56,243 nucleotides of DNA from a virus. Of the stretch, positions 33,279 through 41,722 are shown in pieces. The notes beneath the pieces were generated by a model. It saw only the letters and a program-made list of their open reading frames with translations. It was not told the DNA's origin and did not search any database. The DNA lies in IMG/VR virus record IMGVR_UViG_3300009177_000011, positions 1-56,243 of that record; one strand, written 5' to 3'. Numbering within the stretch: the stretch's first letter is position 1; each line of letters starts with the position of its first letter. The translations under genes and the position numbers were made by a program.

Positions 33279-35147
33279 ATGACGACTGCCCACGCCCCTT
33301 ACACACCCAAAAAGAAAACCAAGGTCGAGAAATATGGTCTGTGGTGGGACCCTCTACAGGACCCTGTGGCCATCGAAATGTACATGATCCAGCACGGGGG
33401 AAGATGGTTGAATAAGCGGGGGGAGATGGTGGGTCGCGGACTCTTTTACCACTTTGTCCAGTTCGAGTCCCTGATTTGGCCGCACAAAAAGTGGCACAAG
33501 TGGAGTGAGTTGGTGCTGGAGAATTATCTCAACCACCGGTCGATCGGCTGCATGGGTCCAGCGTCCTCAGGAAAATCCTTCTGCTTCGCCACCGACTCAT
33601 TGGCCGATTACTACTGCTTCAGCGACTGCACCACGGTGATGTGCTGCTCCACCACGCGGGAGATGCTGGAGCAACGCATCTGGGGTGAAGTGAAGAAGCA
33701 CCATCTCCTTGCCAAGAAGGTCAGGTCCTGGATTCCCGGCTTTATCAAGGAGTCCCGCCAGCGCATCGTCACCGCCACAAAGGACGCGGATGTGGAAGGC
33801 ATCGATGTGCGTAATGGATTTCTGGGAGTGCCTTGCAAAAAGGGCAATGACTACGTTGGACTCGGTGACTTTGCCGGTGTGAAGAATAAACGGGTGCGAC
33901 TGATCGCCGATGAGCTGCACCTGCTTCCGCGCGTGTTCGTGGACGCCATCTCCAACCTCGACAAGAACCCTGACTTCAAAGCGGCTGGTCTCGGGAACCC
34001 AAAGGACACAACAGACGCGCTCGGCATCATGTGTGAGCCCGCGGCTGATTTGGGAGGATGGGATGGTGGTATCGACCAGGCTCCCGGCACCAAGACGTGG
34101 AAAACTCGCCGTCCAAACGGCGTTTGCATCCAGCTGCCGGGAAGTGATTCTCCCAATCTCAAGGGTGACATGGGCATTCCGCTCATCACTCAGGCAGACA
34201 TCGACCGGGACGTCGCGTTCTATGGCACCGACTCCATCTGGGTGACGATGATGGACGAAGGAAAGATGCCGCGCGGGCAGGGAAGCCGGAGGGTGCTTAC
34301 ACGCAACATGGCCATCAAGAACAAGGCGATGGAGGCTCCTGTGTGGCGCAATTCGAGTCGTACCCGAATTGCCTGTCTGGATGCGGCGTACAAAGGCGTA
34401 GGTGGCGACCGCTGTGTTTATGCCGAGCTGGAGTTTGGCGACGAGATCGACTTTTACAACCCCGAGGAGGATAAGAACATTGTCGAAGTGCTCATCAACC
34501 AGGATGTGGTGAAGCCTTCCACCCGTCCGGTCATCGCTCTCCTCAAGACCGAGGTCATTCCCATCGTTGGCAACGGCAAGGATGAGGCGGAGGAACAGAT
34601 CGCGGATTTCGTCATCGCGCATTGCGAAGCCAGTGGCATCCCACAGGACAAATTCTTCTACGACTCTGGCATGAGGACCGGGCTGGTCAGCGCGTTCGCC
34701 CGCAAGAAATGGATTTACTCTGTCTCGATCGACTGCGGCGGGCCGGCCAGCGAGAAGCCGGTGAGTGAGCAGATCGCGATGGCGTGCAAGGACTACTATT
34801 TCAATTATGTCACCGAGATGTGGTACTCGGTCCGGCACATCGTGGAGTCCGGTCAGTTTCGTGGCATTACCGAGGATGTGCTCATGGAGTTCTGCCAGCG
34901 GGAATGGGGCATGGCCGGCAAGAACAAGATTCAGGTCGAGCCGAAGGCGGATATGAAGCTCAAGACCGGGCGTTCACCCGACTTGGCCGACTGCGTTTCC
35001 ATCGGCATTGAAGGCGCTCGTCGTCTCGGATTTATCATCAAGAATATCGGCAAGCAAGCTCCTGCAGTAGTGCGGGACGATTGGCTTAAGGGAGCGCGGG
35101 ACAAAGCGAGAGATGCCCGCAAAAGCCACGAGCTGAACTACACTTAG
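33279..35147 (+). CDS. terL: Terminase large subunit
   Basis: 622 residues. Walker A GPASSGKS (93-100), Walker B RLIADELH (about 207-214), then the RNase-H-like nuclease motifs CLDAAYKG (Asp about 367), FYDSG (about 460) and SPDLADC (about 566). It cuts and packages phage DNA through the portal at 44103. It is the only plus-strand gene in a 16-kb minus-strand late region and lies far from the portal. Confidence 0.92.
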   Translation: MTTAHAPYTPKKKTKVEKYGLWWDPLQDPVAIEMYMIQHGGRWLNKRGEMVGRGLFYHFVQFESLIWPHKKWHKWSELVLENYLNHRSIGCMGPASSGKSFCFATDSLADYYCFSDCTTVMCCSTTREMLEQRIWGEVKKHHLLAKKVRSWIPGFIKESRQRIVTATKDADVEGIDVRNGFLGVPCKKGNDYVGLGDFAGVKNKRVRLIADELHLLPRVFVDAISNLDKNPDFKAAGLGNPKDTTDALGIMCEPAADLGGWDGGIDQAPGTKTWKTRRPNGVCIQLPGSDSPNLKGDMGIPLITQADIDRDVAFYGTDSIWVTMMDEGKMPRGQGSRRVLTRNMAIKNKAMEAPVWRNSSRTRIACLDAAYKGVGGDRCVYAELEFGDEIDFYNPEEDKNIVEVLINQDVVKPSTRPVIALLKTEVIPIVGNGKDEAEEQIADFVIAHCEASGIPQDKFFYDSGMRTGLVSAFARKKWIYSVSIDCGGPASEKPVSEQIAMACKDYYFNYVTEMWYSVRHIVESGQFRGITEDVLMEFCQREWGMAGKNKIQVEPKADMKLKTGRSPDLADCVSIGIEGARRLGFIIKNIGKQAPAVVRDDWLKGARDKARDARKSHELNYT

Positions 35148-35156
35148 GAAAACACC

Positions 35157-35255
35157 CCATGTTTCATCTTCGGAACATGGTTTAAGGAGGGTGAGGAAGA
35201 AGGGGAGGGGCCTGGTGAAACCTGCATCTTCGGCAAGTTAAATTCACCAGGCCCC
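35157..35255. terminator. Bidirectional terminator pair between convergent genes
   Basis: CCATGTT/AACATGG (35157-35180) is followed by a 13-bp perfect stem GGGGCCTGGTGAA (35207-35219) / TTCACCAGGCCCC (35243-35255). Both loops contain ATCTTCGG. It separates the terminase gene from the leftward lysis-like operon. Confidence 0.75.
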
Positions 35256-35260
35256 GGGGA

Positions 35261-35500
35261 TTATAAACCCGGATGAGCAGATGCCGCGAGAAACGCCTTG
35301 CCTTGGTCGCTCTCCGGGTCGATGCCGTGGTCCTGAAGCACCTTCAACATGCGGTCACGCGCGGTGTCATTCCCTTTAGCTTGAATGGCGTCCCACTCTT
35401 CGCTAGTAACAGCACCTTTCTTTTCGAGGGTAGCGATGAGGTCGTCGATAAGCGTGATGGCCACCGGGCCGTATTGAGCTACAAGAGCTGCGAAGTTCAT
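35261..35500 (-). CDS. Hypothetical protein
   Basis: 79 residues, helical, with a hydrophobic N-terminal helix (FAALVAQYGPVAITLIDDLI). It is the last gene of the lysis-like cluster, coupled upstream by ATGA. Unknown function. Confidence 0.6.
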   Translation of the reverse strand: MNFAALVAQYGPVAITLIDDLIATLEKKGAVTSEEWDAIQAKGNDTARDRMLKVLQDHGIDPESDQGKAFLAASAHPGL

Positions 35501-35874
35501 TTGATTTGGAGTTTGTTTTTGATGTTATTGGCAGCCGGTTGATAGAACTCTCCAATGACTGCCGCTATACTGGACGCCTCCTGCATAACGTTGTCAGGAG
35601 CCAGAGCGTTGGTGTTGTTCCGTGCAAGGATCACTGCCGAGAGATAGACCTTTTGGAACTTGTCGTAGGCCGCGCCCACTGGGGCGATTCCATTGGTGGA
35701 GGCGAGCCCGGTCACGGTCGCAGCATAGAAGCTGTCCACCCCCTTCGACACCACGTCATGCGTGGCGGAAAGAGTGTTGGCGGCAGTGCGCTGCTGGTTC
35801 GTGTTGCAGGCGGTGATACCACCAACCATAAGGGCTGCGGTAAGAAGGACGACAGAAATGAAAGGCGTTTTCAT
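35497..35874 (-). CDS. Putative lipoprotein (spanin-like position)
   Basis: 125 residues. The N-terminus is a signal sequence ending GGITAC, a lipobox, so cleavage before Cys23 and lipid anchoring are likely. The mature part is helical. It is clustered with holin-like genes, so an outer-membrane spanin role is possible, but the sequence is longer and less proline-rich than usual small spanins. Confidence 0.6.
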   Translation of the reverse strand: MKTPFISVVLLTAALMVGGITACNTNQQRTAANTLSATHDVVSKGVDSFYAATVTGLASTNGIAPVGAAYDKFQKVYLSAVILARNNTNALAPDNVMQEASSIAAVIGEFYQPAANNIKNKLQIK

Positions 35875-35882
35875 GTTTCGGT

Positions 35883-36239
35883 TTATACACTCGCGTCTGT
35901 GGATTGGCTAGGGATTTTTCGAATGAACTCAGTGGCGGACTCTGGTGACATCACCTGGGCGTCGGGTTTCTCATCCGTGGTGGCCGGCAGCACCGTTCCC
36001 GCTGGCAGAGTGTCAGCCGCCTTCTGCTGGATGGCCTTCGTGGTATTGGACTTTGCTCCTGAAACAATGGCGATGATCGCTGCCACGAGTCCGAGAACCA
36101 ATTCAACTGTATCTGTGGCGTTCACCACTTCCGCCAGCTTGGTAGCGCCGTGCGCGGCCAAAGCGATGGCTGCCAGCTTGATGATGGTCCGAGCCGCGTA
36201 GGCCTGCAACGGCGTCAGTTCAGGAAGGGTGAATCTCAT
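35883..36239 (-). CDS. Holin-like membrane protein
   Basis: 118 residues with two hydrophobic segments (about residues 15-35 and 47-62, ELVLGLVAAIIAIVSG) and a hydrophilic C-terminal tail. The topology and size fit a class II-like holin. It overlaps the next upstream gene by ATGA. No endolysin was recognised nearby. Confidence 0.55.
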   Translation of the reverse strand: MRFTLPELTPLQAYAARTIIKLAAIALAAHGATKLAEVVNATDTVELVLGLVAAIIAIVSGAKSNTTKAIQQKAADTLPAGTVLPATTDEKPDAQVMSPESATEFIRKIPSQSTDASV

Positions 36240-36568
36240 GGGTGATGAGGGGCTAGATATTCAAAATAGAACTTCGTGGCCAGATAAATTCCGGTCGCGA
36301 TGTACATGGCCTTTTGCAAGGCGGCGTTGCTTTTAACCAAAGCTTTTATCTGGTTCTCAATAATCGTCATCCGCACCAGAATGCCAGCCTTTTCTTTGCT
36401 TCCGTTCAAGGCGTTTTCCATATCACGGATAGTGTTTACCACACCCTCGCTTTCGAGGATTGATTTGAATCTCTGGCACTGCAAGAACAGGCTCTCGTCC
36501 CGTTGGTTTGGGTTGAGAGACATGAATTTATGCAGTCGATCATAGGTATCAGTTTTCGGATCACTCAT
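36236..36568 (-). CDS. Hemolysin XhlA/holin-like protein
   Basis: 110 residues. A long helical region (including VRMTIIENQIKALVKSN) precedes one C-terminal membrane segment (AMYIATGIYLATKFYFEYL). This layout matches XhlA-type phage lysis accessory proteins. Coupled by ATGA on both sides. Confidence 0.55.
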   Translation of the reverse strand: MSDPKTDTYDRLHKFMSLNPNQRDESLFLQCQRFKSILESEGVVNTIRDMENALNGSKEKAGILVRMTIIENQIKALVKSNAALQKAMYIATGIYLATKFYFEYLAPHHP

Positions 36569-37143
36569 AGGGCTGGTACAGCTTGCCCGATGCCTCGGTA
36601 GAACTCTGCACGTGTTCCGGGGTTCACGTCAATTCTCCACAACCCTGCCGCTCCTGGTCGCGCTCGAGACGCCTGCCATATCATCAGGTCATTACTGCTT
36701 TGCACCGAGACATTAGTCGCAGCCGACTCAAAGGTGAAGCTCATTTCCAGTGTCAACGGCATTAAAAATGCATATTGCTCAGAAAGGTCGCTTTCCACTC
36801 CATTCGTGTCCATGGCCGTGATTGCAAAATAATAAGTCGTACCGGCAACCGTGTTCGAAAAAGTGTACTCGGAACCCGTTATCCCTGAAATGACCTGATC
36901 GTACACGTGCGGCGAAATCGAGCTGTAGTACAGATTATACGTCACTGGCTCGATATTGCTGTTTATCCACTCCAGCTGCACCCGGTCCACCAGCCTCGCC
37001 ACACTAAGCGTTGGCGTGATGACTTCCAGTGGCTGCTCCGCGGCAAAAGCGCTCGACACCTCAGACCTTTTGTCCACCGCGGTGGACATGCAGGATGCCA
37101 GCACCAGCGGCAGGCTAATAATAAGTAACCGAAACAAGATCAT
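36565..37143 (-). CDS. Lipoprotein with fibronectin type III-like domain
   Basis: 192 residues from the ATG at 37143. The start MILFRLLIISLPLVLASC is a lipoprotein signal with the lipobox LASC. The cysteine is followed directly by Met and the palindrome-encoded STAVD. Residues about 40-120 form a fibronectin III-like fold (LYYSSISPHVYDQ, TTYYFAITAMDTNGVES). It overlaps the end of the upstream gene by 29 bp. A phage-encoded surface lipoprotein suggests alteration of the host surface or superinfection exclusion. Confidence 0.65.
   Translation of the reverse strand: MILFRLLIISLPLVLASCMSTAVDKRSEVSSAFAAEQPLEVITPTLSVARLVDRVQLEWINSNIEPVTYNLYYSSISPHVYDQVISGITGSEYTFSNTVAGTTYYFAITAMDTNGVESDLSEQYAFLMPLTLEMSFTFESAATNVSVQSSNDLMIWQASRARPGAAGLWRIDVNPGTRAEFYRGIGQAVPAL
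37071..37088. repeat. 18-bp palindrome copy 6 (perfect)
   Basis: TGTCCACCGCGGTGGACA. Read on the minus strand as STAVD, just after the lipobox cysteine of the 36565 lipoprotein. Confidence 0.95.
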
Positions 37144-39154
37144 GGTCAAACCACAGATTGGCATTAGCCGGGTTGAGGGTGAACGTCACCCGGAACACGT
37201 TGTTGGTGGTGCCATTCAGAGTCGTCCGATTTCCGAAAATACCGCCTGCGAAAGCAGTTGAACCGATGTTTCCGTTTCCTACTGTGGGGGCTGTGCTGGA
37301 GCCGTGCCACCACGAGCCAAGCAGGTTCTGACTGGTGATGGAGCCGCCGGATTTAAGCGTGGCATAGAAACGATATGGCCGAATCCCTGAACCCTGCCCG
37401 AACTCTGTGGCGTCCATGTTCTGGTCGTAGATCAGTGTTCCTCCGAAGTACACGCGCACCCGATTGGTCATCGTTGCTGAAGCGTTGTTCAGCATATAGC
37501 CCGTCATATCGAACTGGTAAGCATGGTTCCCAAATAGCGTGTAGGACGGGATGGTGAAATTTATCATGTCCGTCTCAGTGACAGTGTTGGTCACTCCGCC
37601 AACCTGTGTGTTGTACAAAAGTACTTGGGGATTCTGCGGCACAGCCAGCCGCGAGCTGCGGGAGGAGAAACGAATCTGAGCATTGGTGGGAATAGCCAGA
37701 TTGTTGGTGAACGAAAAATAGTACGGGATGATGCAATCACCCGACTGTCCATCACCGATTGGAGATCCGTATCCGCCATCTCCCTGATAGGGGCAAATCA
37801 CCCCCAGAGCTTCCGGTCGGGCGTACAGCCATACGTTTGTCAGATTATAGAATGCGTCCCACGCTGAGATCTCCCGTGCCTCCAACTGCGTGTTTTCTCG
37901 ATTTCCAGTCACCATCACCACGCGGCGCCCAGAGGCACTACCGTAAGCGTAAAGAGCGCATGGCTGGCGCTGGGCAGTGCTGTAGCCAAGGCTTACCGGA
38001 CCGTCCGCCACCCACGAAGTGCCGTTATTGGTGGAGTGCAGTTGGTAGAATATGTTCGGCTGGTTGGCAAACGCCGAGTCCCGGCGCACCATGGCCAGCA
38101 CATTGCTGTTGCCCAAGTATGCGAAGGAGGGTTCACGAAACCCGCTGGTGGTGGACGTCACCATGAAGTTGGTCTGCCATGTCAGCGCGTTATCGTCTGA
38201 AGTGAGTGCGTAGGTGACGCTGGCATCAAAGCTATTGCTGAATCCTGAGTACCCCATGCACAGTCGGTTGCTGGCGAGTGTGATGATCTGGCCGGCGGGC
38301 ACGTTGGTGTTGTCGTAGCCAGTAAACGATTGAAACGAGTTGGCGGGAGTCCATGAAGTTCCTTGATTGTCCGAGTATAGCAACACCATCTGCGTGACGA
38401 CATTTGCCGGCACGATCGTACCAGCGCTGGCGAGGATGTATCTTCCGCTCGAGGAAATGCCGAATGCGAATCCAGGGGCCGCCACATCCACCGCTCCGTT
38501 GGTATAAGTAAGCGTTGGGGTTGACCAGGAATATCCTTGGTTTGTCGAACGAGTGAGATACAAAGACCGATTGGTGGGATTGTGGCGATTTCCCGAAGCA
38601 AACATCACCACGTAGTCGCCATTCGTATCACGAGCGGCGGTTGGCCATGAGTTATAGATTCCACCAATCTGGGTGATGTTGGTGGTGTACCACAATGGAA
38701 CGGTCTGGCGGGAAACCAACTCAAAGTTGGTTGACGCAGTGGTGACGATGTTTGAGGCCTGCACCGCGTTTACAAAGTTACTCCCTGCGATCTGAGATCC
38801 AGCCGTAGCGGCAGTGAGATAATTCGAGCCTGCGATCTGAGAACCTGCCGTTGCTGCTGTTAAATAGTTCGACCCGGCGATTTGTGCTCCCGCTGTTGCG
38901 GCAGTAAGGTAATTTGAACCGGCAATCTGGCTGCCGGCTGTAGCTGCCGTTAGGTAGTTTGATCCTGCGATTTGACTTCCAACCGCAGCCGGTCCGAGAA
39001 AGTTTGATCCCAATGGGCCCACCTGTGCTCCAATCTGTGCTGCAATAGCCATTCTCGCCACGGCCTCCGTGTTGGTGTCGTACGTATTCGGTTTGAACTG
39101 GGCAGACGCTGTCAGGGACGCCAGCGCCATCAGAGAAATAAAGATAGTTTTCAT
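37115..39154 (-). CDS. Secreted sialidase-like (BNR/Asp-box) protein with N-terminal repeats
   Basis: 679 residues from the ATG at 39154. A classical signal peptide (MKTIFISLMALASLTASA) is followed by about five 15-residue repeats (GSQIAGSNYLTAATA, residues 59-130). The main domain has four Asp-box motifs (STNQGYSW, SDNQGTSW, SDDNALTW, STNNGTSW), typical of the sialidase/BNR propeller. A C-terminal beta-sandwich-like region follows. It may bind or cut host glycans. A Sec signal on a probable tailspike is unusual. Confidence 0.7.
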   Translation of the reverse strand: MKTIFISLMALASLTASAQFKPNTYDTNTEAVARMAIAAQIGAQVGPLGSNFLGPAAVGSQIAGSNYLTAATAGSQIAGSNYLTAATAGAQIAGSNYLTAATAGSQIAGSNYLTAATAGSQIAGSNFVNAVQASNIVTTASTNFELVSRQTVPLWYTTNITQIGGIYNSWPTAARDTNGDYVVMFASGNRHNPTNRSLYLTRSTNQGYSWSTPTLTYTNGAVDVAAPGFAFGISSSGRYILASAGTIVPANVVTQMVLLYSDNQGTSWTPANSFQSFTGYDNTNVPAGQIITLASNRLCMGYSGFSNSFDASVTYALTSDDNALTWQTNFMVTSTTSGFREPSFAYLGNSNVLAMVRRDSAFANQPNIFYQLHSTNNGTSWVADGPVSLGYSTAQRQPCALYAYGSASGRRVVMVTGNRENTQLEAREISAWDAFYNLTNVWLYARPEALGVICPYQGDGGYGSPIGDGQSGDCIIPYYFSFTNNLAIPTNAQIRFSSRSSRLAVPQNPQVLLYNTQVGGVTNTVTETDMINFTIPSYTLFGNHAYQFDMTGYMLNNASATMTNRVRVYFGGTLIYDQNMDATEFGQGSGIRPYRFYATLKSGGSITSQNLLGSWWHGSSTAPTVGNGNIGSTAFAGGIFGNRTTLNGTTNNVFRVTFTLNPANANLWFDHDLVSVTYY
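38775..39000 (-). repeat. Tandem 45-bp coding repeats
   Basis: Five consecutive units encode nearly the same 15 residues, but their codons differ at many third positions. The repeats are therefore conserved at protein level and are not recent DNA duplications. Confidence 0.8.
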
Positions 39155-39447
39155 CCAGAGTATTGAACCCAGTTTTGATTGGTGATGCTCCAGTACCACA
39201 CGTTTAGAATACCACCGGTTCCCGGGTCCTGGTAGAACCAGTTGGCGATGGTTGTATTTGTCGGCACCACACCAGCCACGTTAGGGTCAGCGGCTGCGCT
39301 GGAAAAGGTCTGCTGTACTCCCGTTCCAGAACCACCGCCACCCGCGATCTGCGCCAGTAACGCCAGCTGCAAGGCTTCCCCGATGGAGATGCCAAGGCAG
39401 AGATAGCATTGTGCGGAGGACAAAAGGGTTTGAGCATCAGTGCTCAT
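39151..39447 (-). CDS. CxxC-repeat protein, one repeat
   Basis: 98 residues from the ATG at 39447, coupled by ATGA on both sides. The N-terminal 30 residues (TLLSSAQCYLCLGISIGEAL...) are a fourth copy of the repeat in the next upstream gene. The C-terminal part (VVPTNTTIANWFYQDPG and VWYWSITNQNW) looks like a short beta-rich receptor-type end. Probably virion-associated. Confidence 0.6.
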   Translation of the reverse strand: MSTDAQTLLSSAQCYLCLGISIGEALQLALLAQIAGGGGSGTGVQQTFSSAAADPNVAGVVPTNTTIANWFYQDPGTGGILNVWYWSITNQNWVQYSG

Positions 39448-39785
39448 GTGGCGATTTGGGAAAGGAGCACCAACTCCATCAGCTTGGGAGTGCTGACCAT
39501 GCCATAGCACTCTAGACACGCGCCCTGGGTCAGAAGCCCCTGAGGCGTTACATCATTCGCTGGATTATGGGACTGGGAAATCTGCGCGAGCAGCGCCAGC
39601 TTGAGAATCTCAAAGGTGCTGGCGCCATAGCAAGCGAAGCAGTGGCCGGCGGACAACAATGATTGCGGGTCGGTGGCCATAGTGTTTATACGCTGCCACA
39701 AACCCAACTCCAACGCCTCCCCTATGCTGAGGCCAAAGCACTCAAAACACGGCGCGGAGCTGAGAAGTGTAGCTGCATCAGTCAT
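39444..39785 (-). CDS. CxxC-repeat protein, three repeats
   Basis: 113 residues made of three units of about 38 residues: SSAPCFECFGLSIGEAL, SAGHCFACYGASTFEIL, TQGACLECYGMVSTPKL, each followed by a helix ending L-L-x-Q-I. Two cysteines per unit suggest zinc binding or disulphides. It lies between the capsid-proximal and tail genes. I associate such repeats with phage virion proteins of unknown role. Confidence 0.65.
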   Translation of the reverse strand: MTDAATLLSSAPCFECFGLSIGEALELGLWQRINTMATDPQSLLSAGHCFACYGASTFEILKLALLAQISQSHNPANDVTPQGLLTQGACLECYGMVSTPKLMELVLLSQIAT

Positions 39786-40084
39786 TCCATCATGCTCGCC
39801 ATGGAACCTTCAGGAGCGGGTGCGGAGACTTCGGTCTCCGGTTCCTTTTCCTCGTTCCCCTTGGACGTGTACTTGATTTGGTAGCTGTCGTCATCAACAC
39901 CCACGATCTCCACTTCCATCTTGTCCCCCACCTTCATCCCGGGGCACAGCTCGGACGGAACGACCGCGGTGGTCCCTGAATCATCCGAGGAATCCCCACC
40001 CTCGGGCGCGGGAGCGCTGGAGGCCGACGCATCACCATCACTGTAATAATCTTCAGGCATATCGGTTCGGCCCTTTCGAGCCAT
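39782..40084 (-). CDS. Acidic protein downstream of the capsid gene
   Basis: 100 residues. A basic start (MARKGRTDMP) leads to Ser/Ala/Asp-rich low complexity, then a small beta domain (ELCPGMKVGDKMEVEIVGVD) and an acidic tail. Proteins of this layout follow capsid genes in several phages. Possible capsid accessory or decoration. Coupled by ATGA to the next gene. Confidence 0.6.
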   Translation of the reverse strand: MARKGRTDMPEDYYSDGDASASSAPAPEGGDSSDDSGTTAVVPSELCPGMKVGDKMEVEIVGVDDDSYQIKYTSKGNEEKEPETEVSAPAPEGSMASMME

Positions 40085-40104
40085 TGAATTGTTAAAACCT
40101 GTTT

Positions 40105-40134
40105 CACCCGGGAGAGTTGTATCCCTCCCGGGTG
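40105..40134 (-). terminator. Terminator after the major capsid gene
   Basis: CACCCGGGAG (40105-40114) pairs with CTCCCGGGTG (40125-40134), a perfect 10-bp stem. On the minus strand a T-rich stretch follows after several bases. It probably limits read-through from the highly expressed capsid gene. Confidence 0.7.
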
Positions 40135-40151
40135 GTGATAATCAATCCCGA

Positions 40152-41684
40152 TTACAGATCGCTGTTTGGGTCGCTGGTGCTGGGCACCGGCTGAGGCTGC
40201 GGCACCGGCCCGTCCTGCGTTCCGCTCGGCACACCACAAGGGAAGGTGCCATACAACGCGGTGAAGTCCGTGGGCAGCGGGCACGACGGCAACGTGCTGT
40301 CGTAGCTCTGCACCGGGTATCCCGGATCGCTCGAGCACGTGTCGATTTCCGGCACGCAGAACTGCTCGCGCTTGTGGAAGAACACCTCCAGGAACTCGTA
40401 GTGCATCGGGCGGACGTAATACATGAAGTCCGCGATGAACTGGCCCTTATTCCGGCGCTTGTTCTGGATGACGTTGCCCGAGGCGTCGGCACCGAGGTTG
40501 TCCATGACGAATTGCCATTTTCCGCCGAAGTCCCGGTGACCGAAGGGCATCTCGGGATTGAGCGGACGAGCATCCGGCACCAGGAGTTCCATGCCCATCT
40601 TGTGATGGATCTGGCTGATGGCGAAATGAGCACGGTCGAAGTCGGGGTTCGGCTGCGAGCCAAGGCCGGCCGCACCGCCCGCACCGGTTGTGATTTGATT
40701 CACGAAGGGCAGCACGATCTGGTAGCGGTAACGATTGCCGCTGCCACCGTTGGCACCCGAACCCAGGTCGGCCACGAAGTTGAACCGGAGGCCCATGGGG
40801 TCCACGCGGGTCATGTAGTTGCCGAGCTGACCGGAGTAACCGTAGCGCCAGTACTTCGTGCTGTCGTCGAACTGGGTAAAGCGCCAGTTTCCAAGCACGT
40901 TCGGATTGTCGCCACCGCCGATGCCTTGCTGGCCACCGAGGTGGTCGAGGCTCCAGCAGGTATCCATGTCGGTACACAGCTCGATGAACGGGCTGGTTTC
41001 CTTGAACGGATTCTTGCCGGCATAACCCTTCAACATCAGGTTGTTGAAACGGTTTTGCAGCATCTGTGGCACGAGCTTGAACACCCGCGTCGGACTGACA
41101 TTGCAGTCGAAATACACTTCGTCGCCCGCGGCGTTGTTGTTCCACTGGTAGGTGAACACGCCGTCGGTGTTGGGCTGCGAGCAATTCTTGTTCGCCACGT
41201 TCTTCATGAACGACCACAGGAGGTGGCGGCGGCGAAGGAAGTTGCTGGAAATTGCGGTGGTGGCGGGCTTCAGGATCTCGGTGATAATCTGCTCGATATG
41301 CTCCTGAGCCTGCGTGATGTGCATGTCCTGGTCATAGCAGAACAGAGGCGTGCTCCAGTACTGCTGCTCAGCGTACCAGGTGAGGCGGTCCGCGCCCCAG
41401 CCGATTTGATGCTCCACCATGTCGCAGGGATTACCTACACAACCCGGGCCATTGGCGACCTTGCGGGTCCATGGCTTCGTGATGTTGGGGAACACGCTGC
41501 GGAAACGGTCCTGCGTCACTTCGACGGGAGTACCCATCTCAGTGGTGCCGGTGGAAACGTTGTACAACCAGCCGTCAGTCGGCCGGATATCTTCCATGAT
41601 GATCTCGTCGAAGCGAGGCGTTTGATCGACCAGGAACTGCGGGAAGTCGCAGGCGGCGATGATTTGGCCAGTCGGACAGCTCAT
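40152..41684 (-). CDS. Major capsid protein (candidate)
   Basis: 510 residues, flanked by a strong terminator downstream and a regulatory-looking palindromic gap upstream, and placed between scaffold/portal and tail genes. The sequence is rich in aromatic residues and strands, with stretches such as EHIEQIITEILKPATTAISS and RAHFAISQIHHKMGMELLVP, and a Ser/Pro/Gln-rich C-terminus. No HK97-type signature could be proven by eye. Assignment relies on position, size and single-gene transcription layout. There is no ribosome site; the leader is AT-rich. Confidence 0.7.
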   Translation of the reverse strand: MSCPTGQIIAACDFPQFLVDQTPRFDEIIMEDIRPTDGWLYNVSTGTTEMGTPVEVTQDRFRSVFPNITKPWTRKVANGPGCVGNPCDMVEHQIGWGADRLTWYAEQQYWSTPLFCYDQDMHITQAQEHIEQIITEILKPATTAISSNFLRRRHLLWSFMKNVANKNCSQPNTDGVFTYQWNNNAAGDEVYFDCNVSPTRVFKLVPQMLQNRFNNLMLKGYAGKNPFKETSPFIELCTDMDTCWSLDHLGGQQGIGGGDNPNVLGNWRFTQFDDSTKYWRYGYSGQLGNYMTRVDPMGLRFNFVADLGSGANGGSGNRYRYQIVLPFVNQITTGAGGAAGLGSQPNPDFDRAHFAISQIHHKMGMELLVPDARPLNPEMPFGHRDFGGKWQFVMDNLGADASGNVIQNKRRNKGQFIADFMYYVRPMHYEFLEVFFHKREQFCVPEIDTCSSDPGYPVQSYDSTLPSCPLPTDFTALYGTFPCGVPSGTQDGPVPQPQPVPSTSDPNSDL

Positions 41685-41698
41685 AAAAATAACAAAAG

Positions 41699-41722
41699 TT
41701 TAGTTGGTTGACTAAATTTAGT
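41699..41722. promoter_or_regulatory. Operator-like inverted repeats upstream of the capsid gene
   Basis: TTTAGT (41699-41704), ACTAAA (41711-41716) and TTTAGT (41717-41722) alternate; ACTAAATTTAGT is a perfect 12-bp palindrome. It lies 15-38 bases before the capsid ATG in a 178-base gap. It may be a regulator site or an mRNA-end hairpin. Confidence 0.4.

Noticed and set aside
38775-39000. CRISPR-like array
   Set aside because: The repeats have no spacers, diverge in third codon positions and are in frame, so they are protein repeats.
40089-41711. Long plus-strand open frame (540 aa) opposite the capsid gene
   Set aside because: Antisense shadow of the capsid gene; Val/His/Arg-rich composition typical of such frames.
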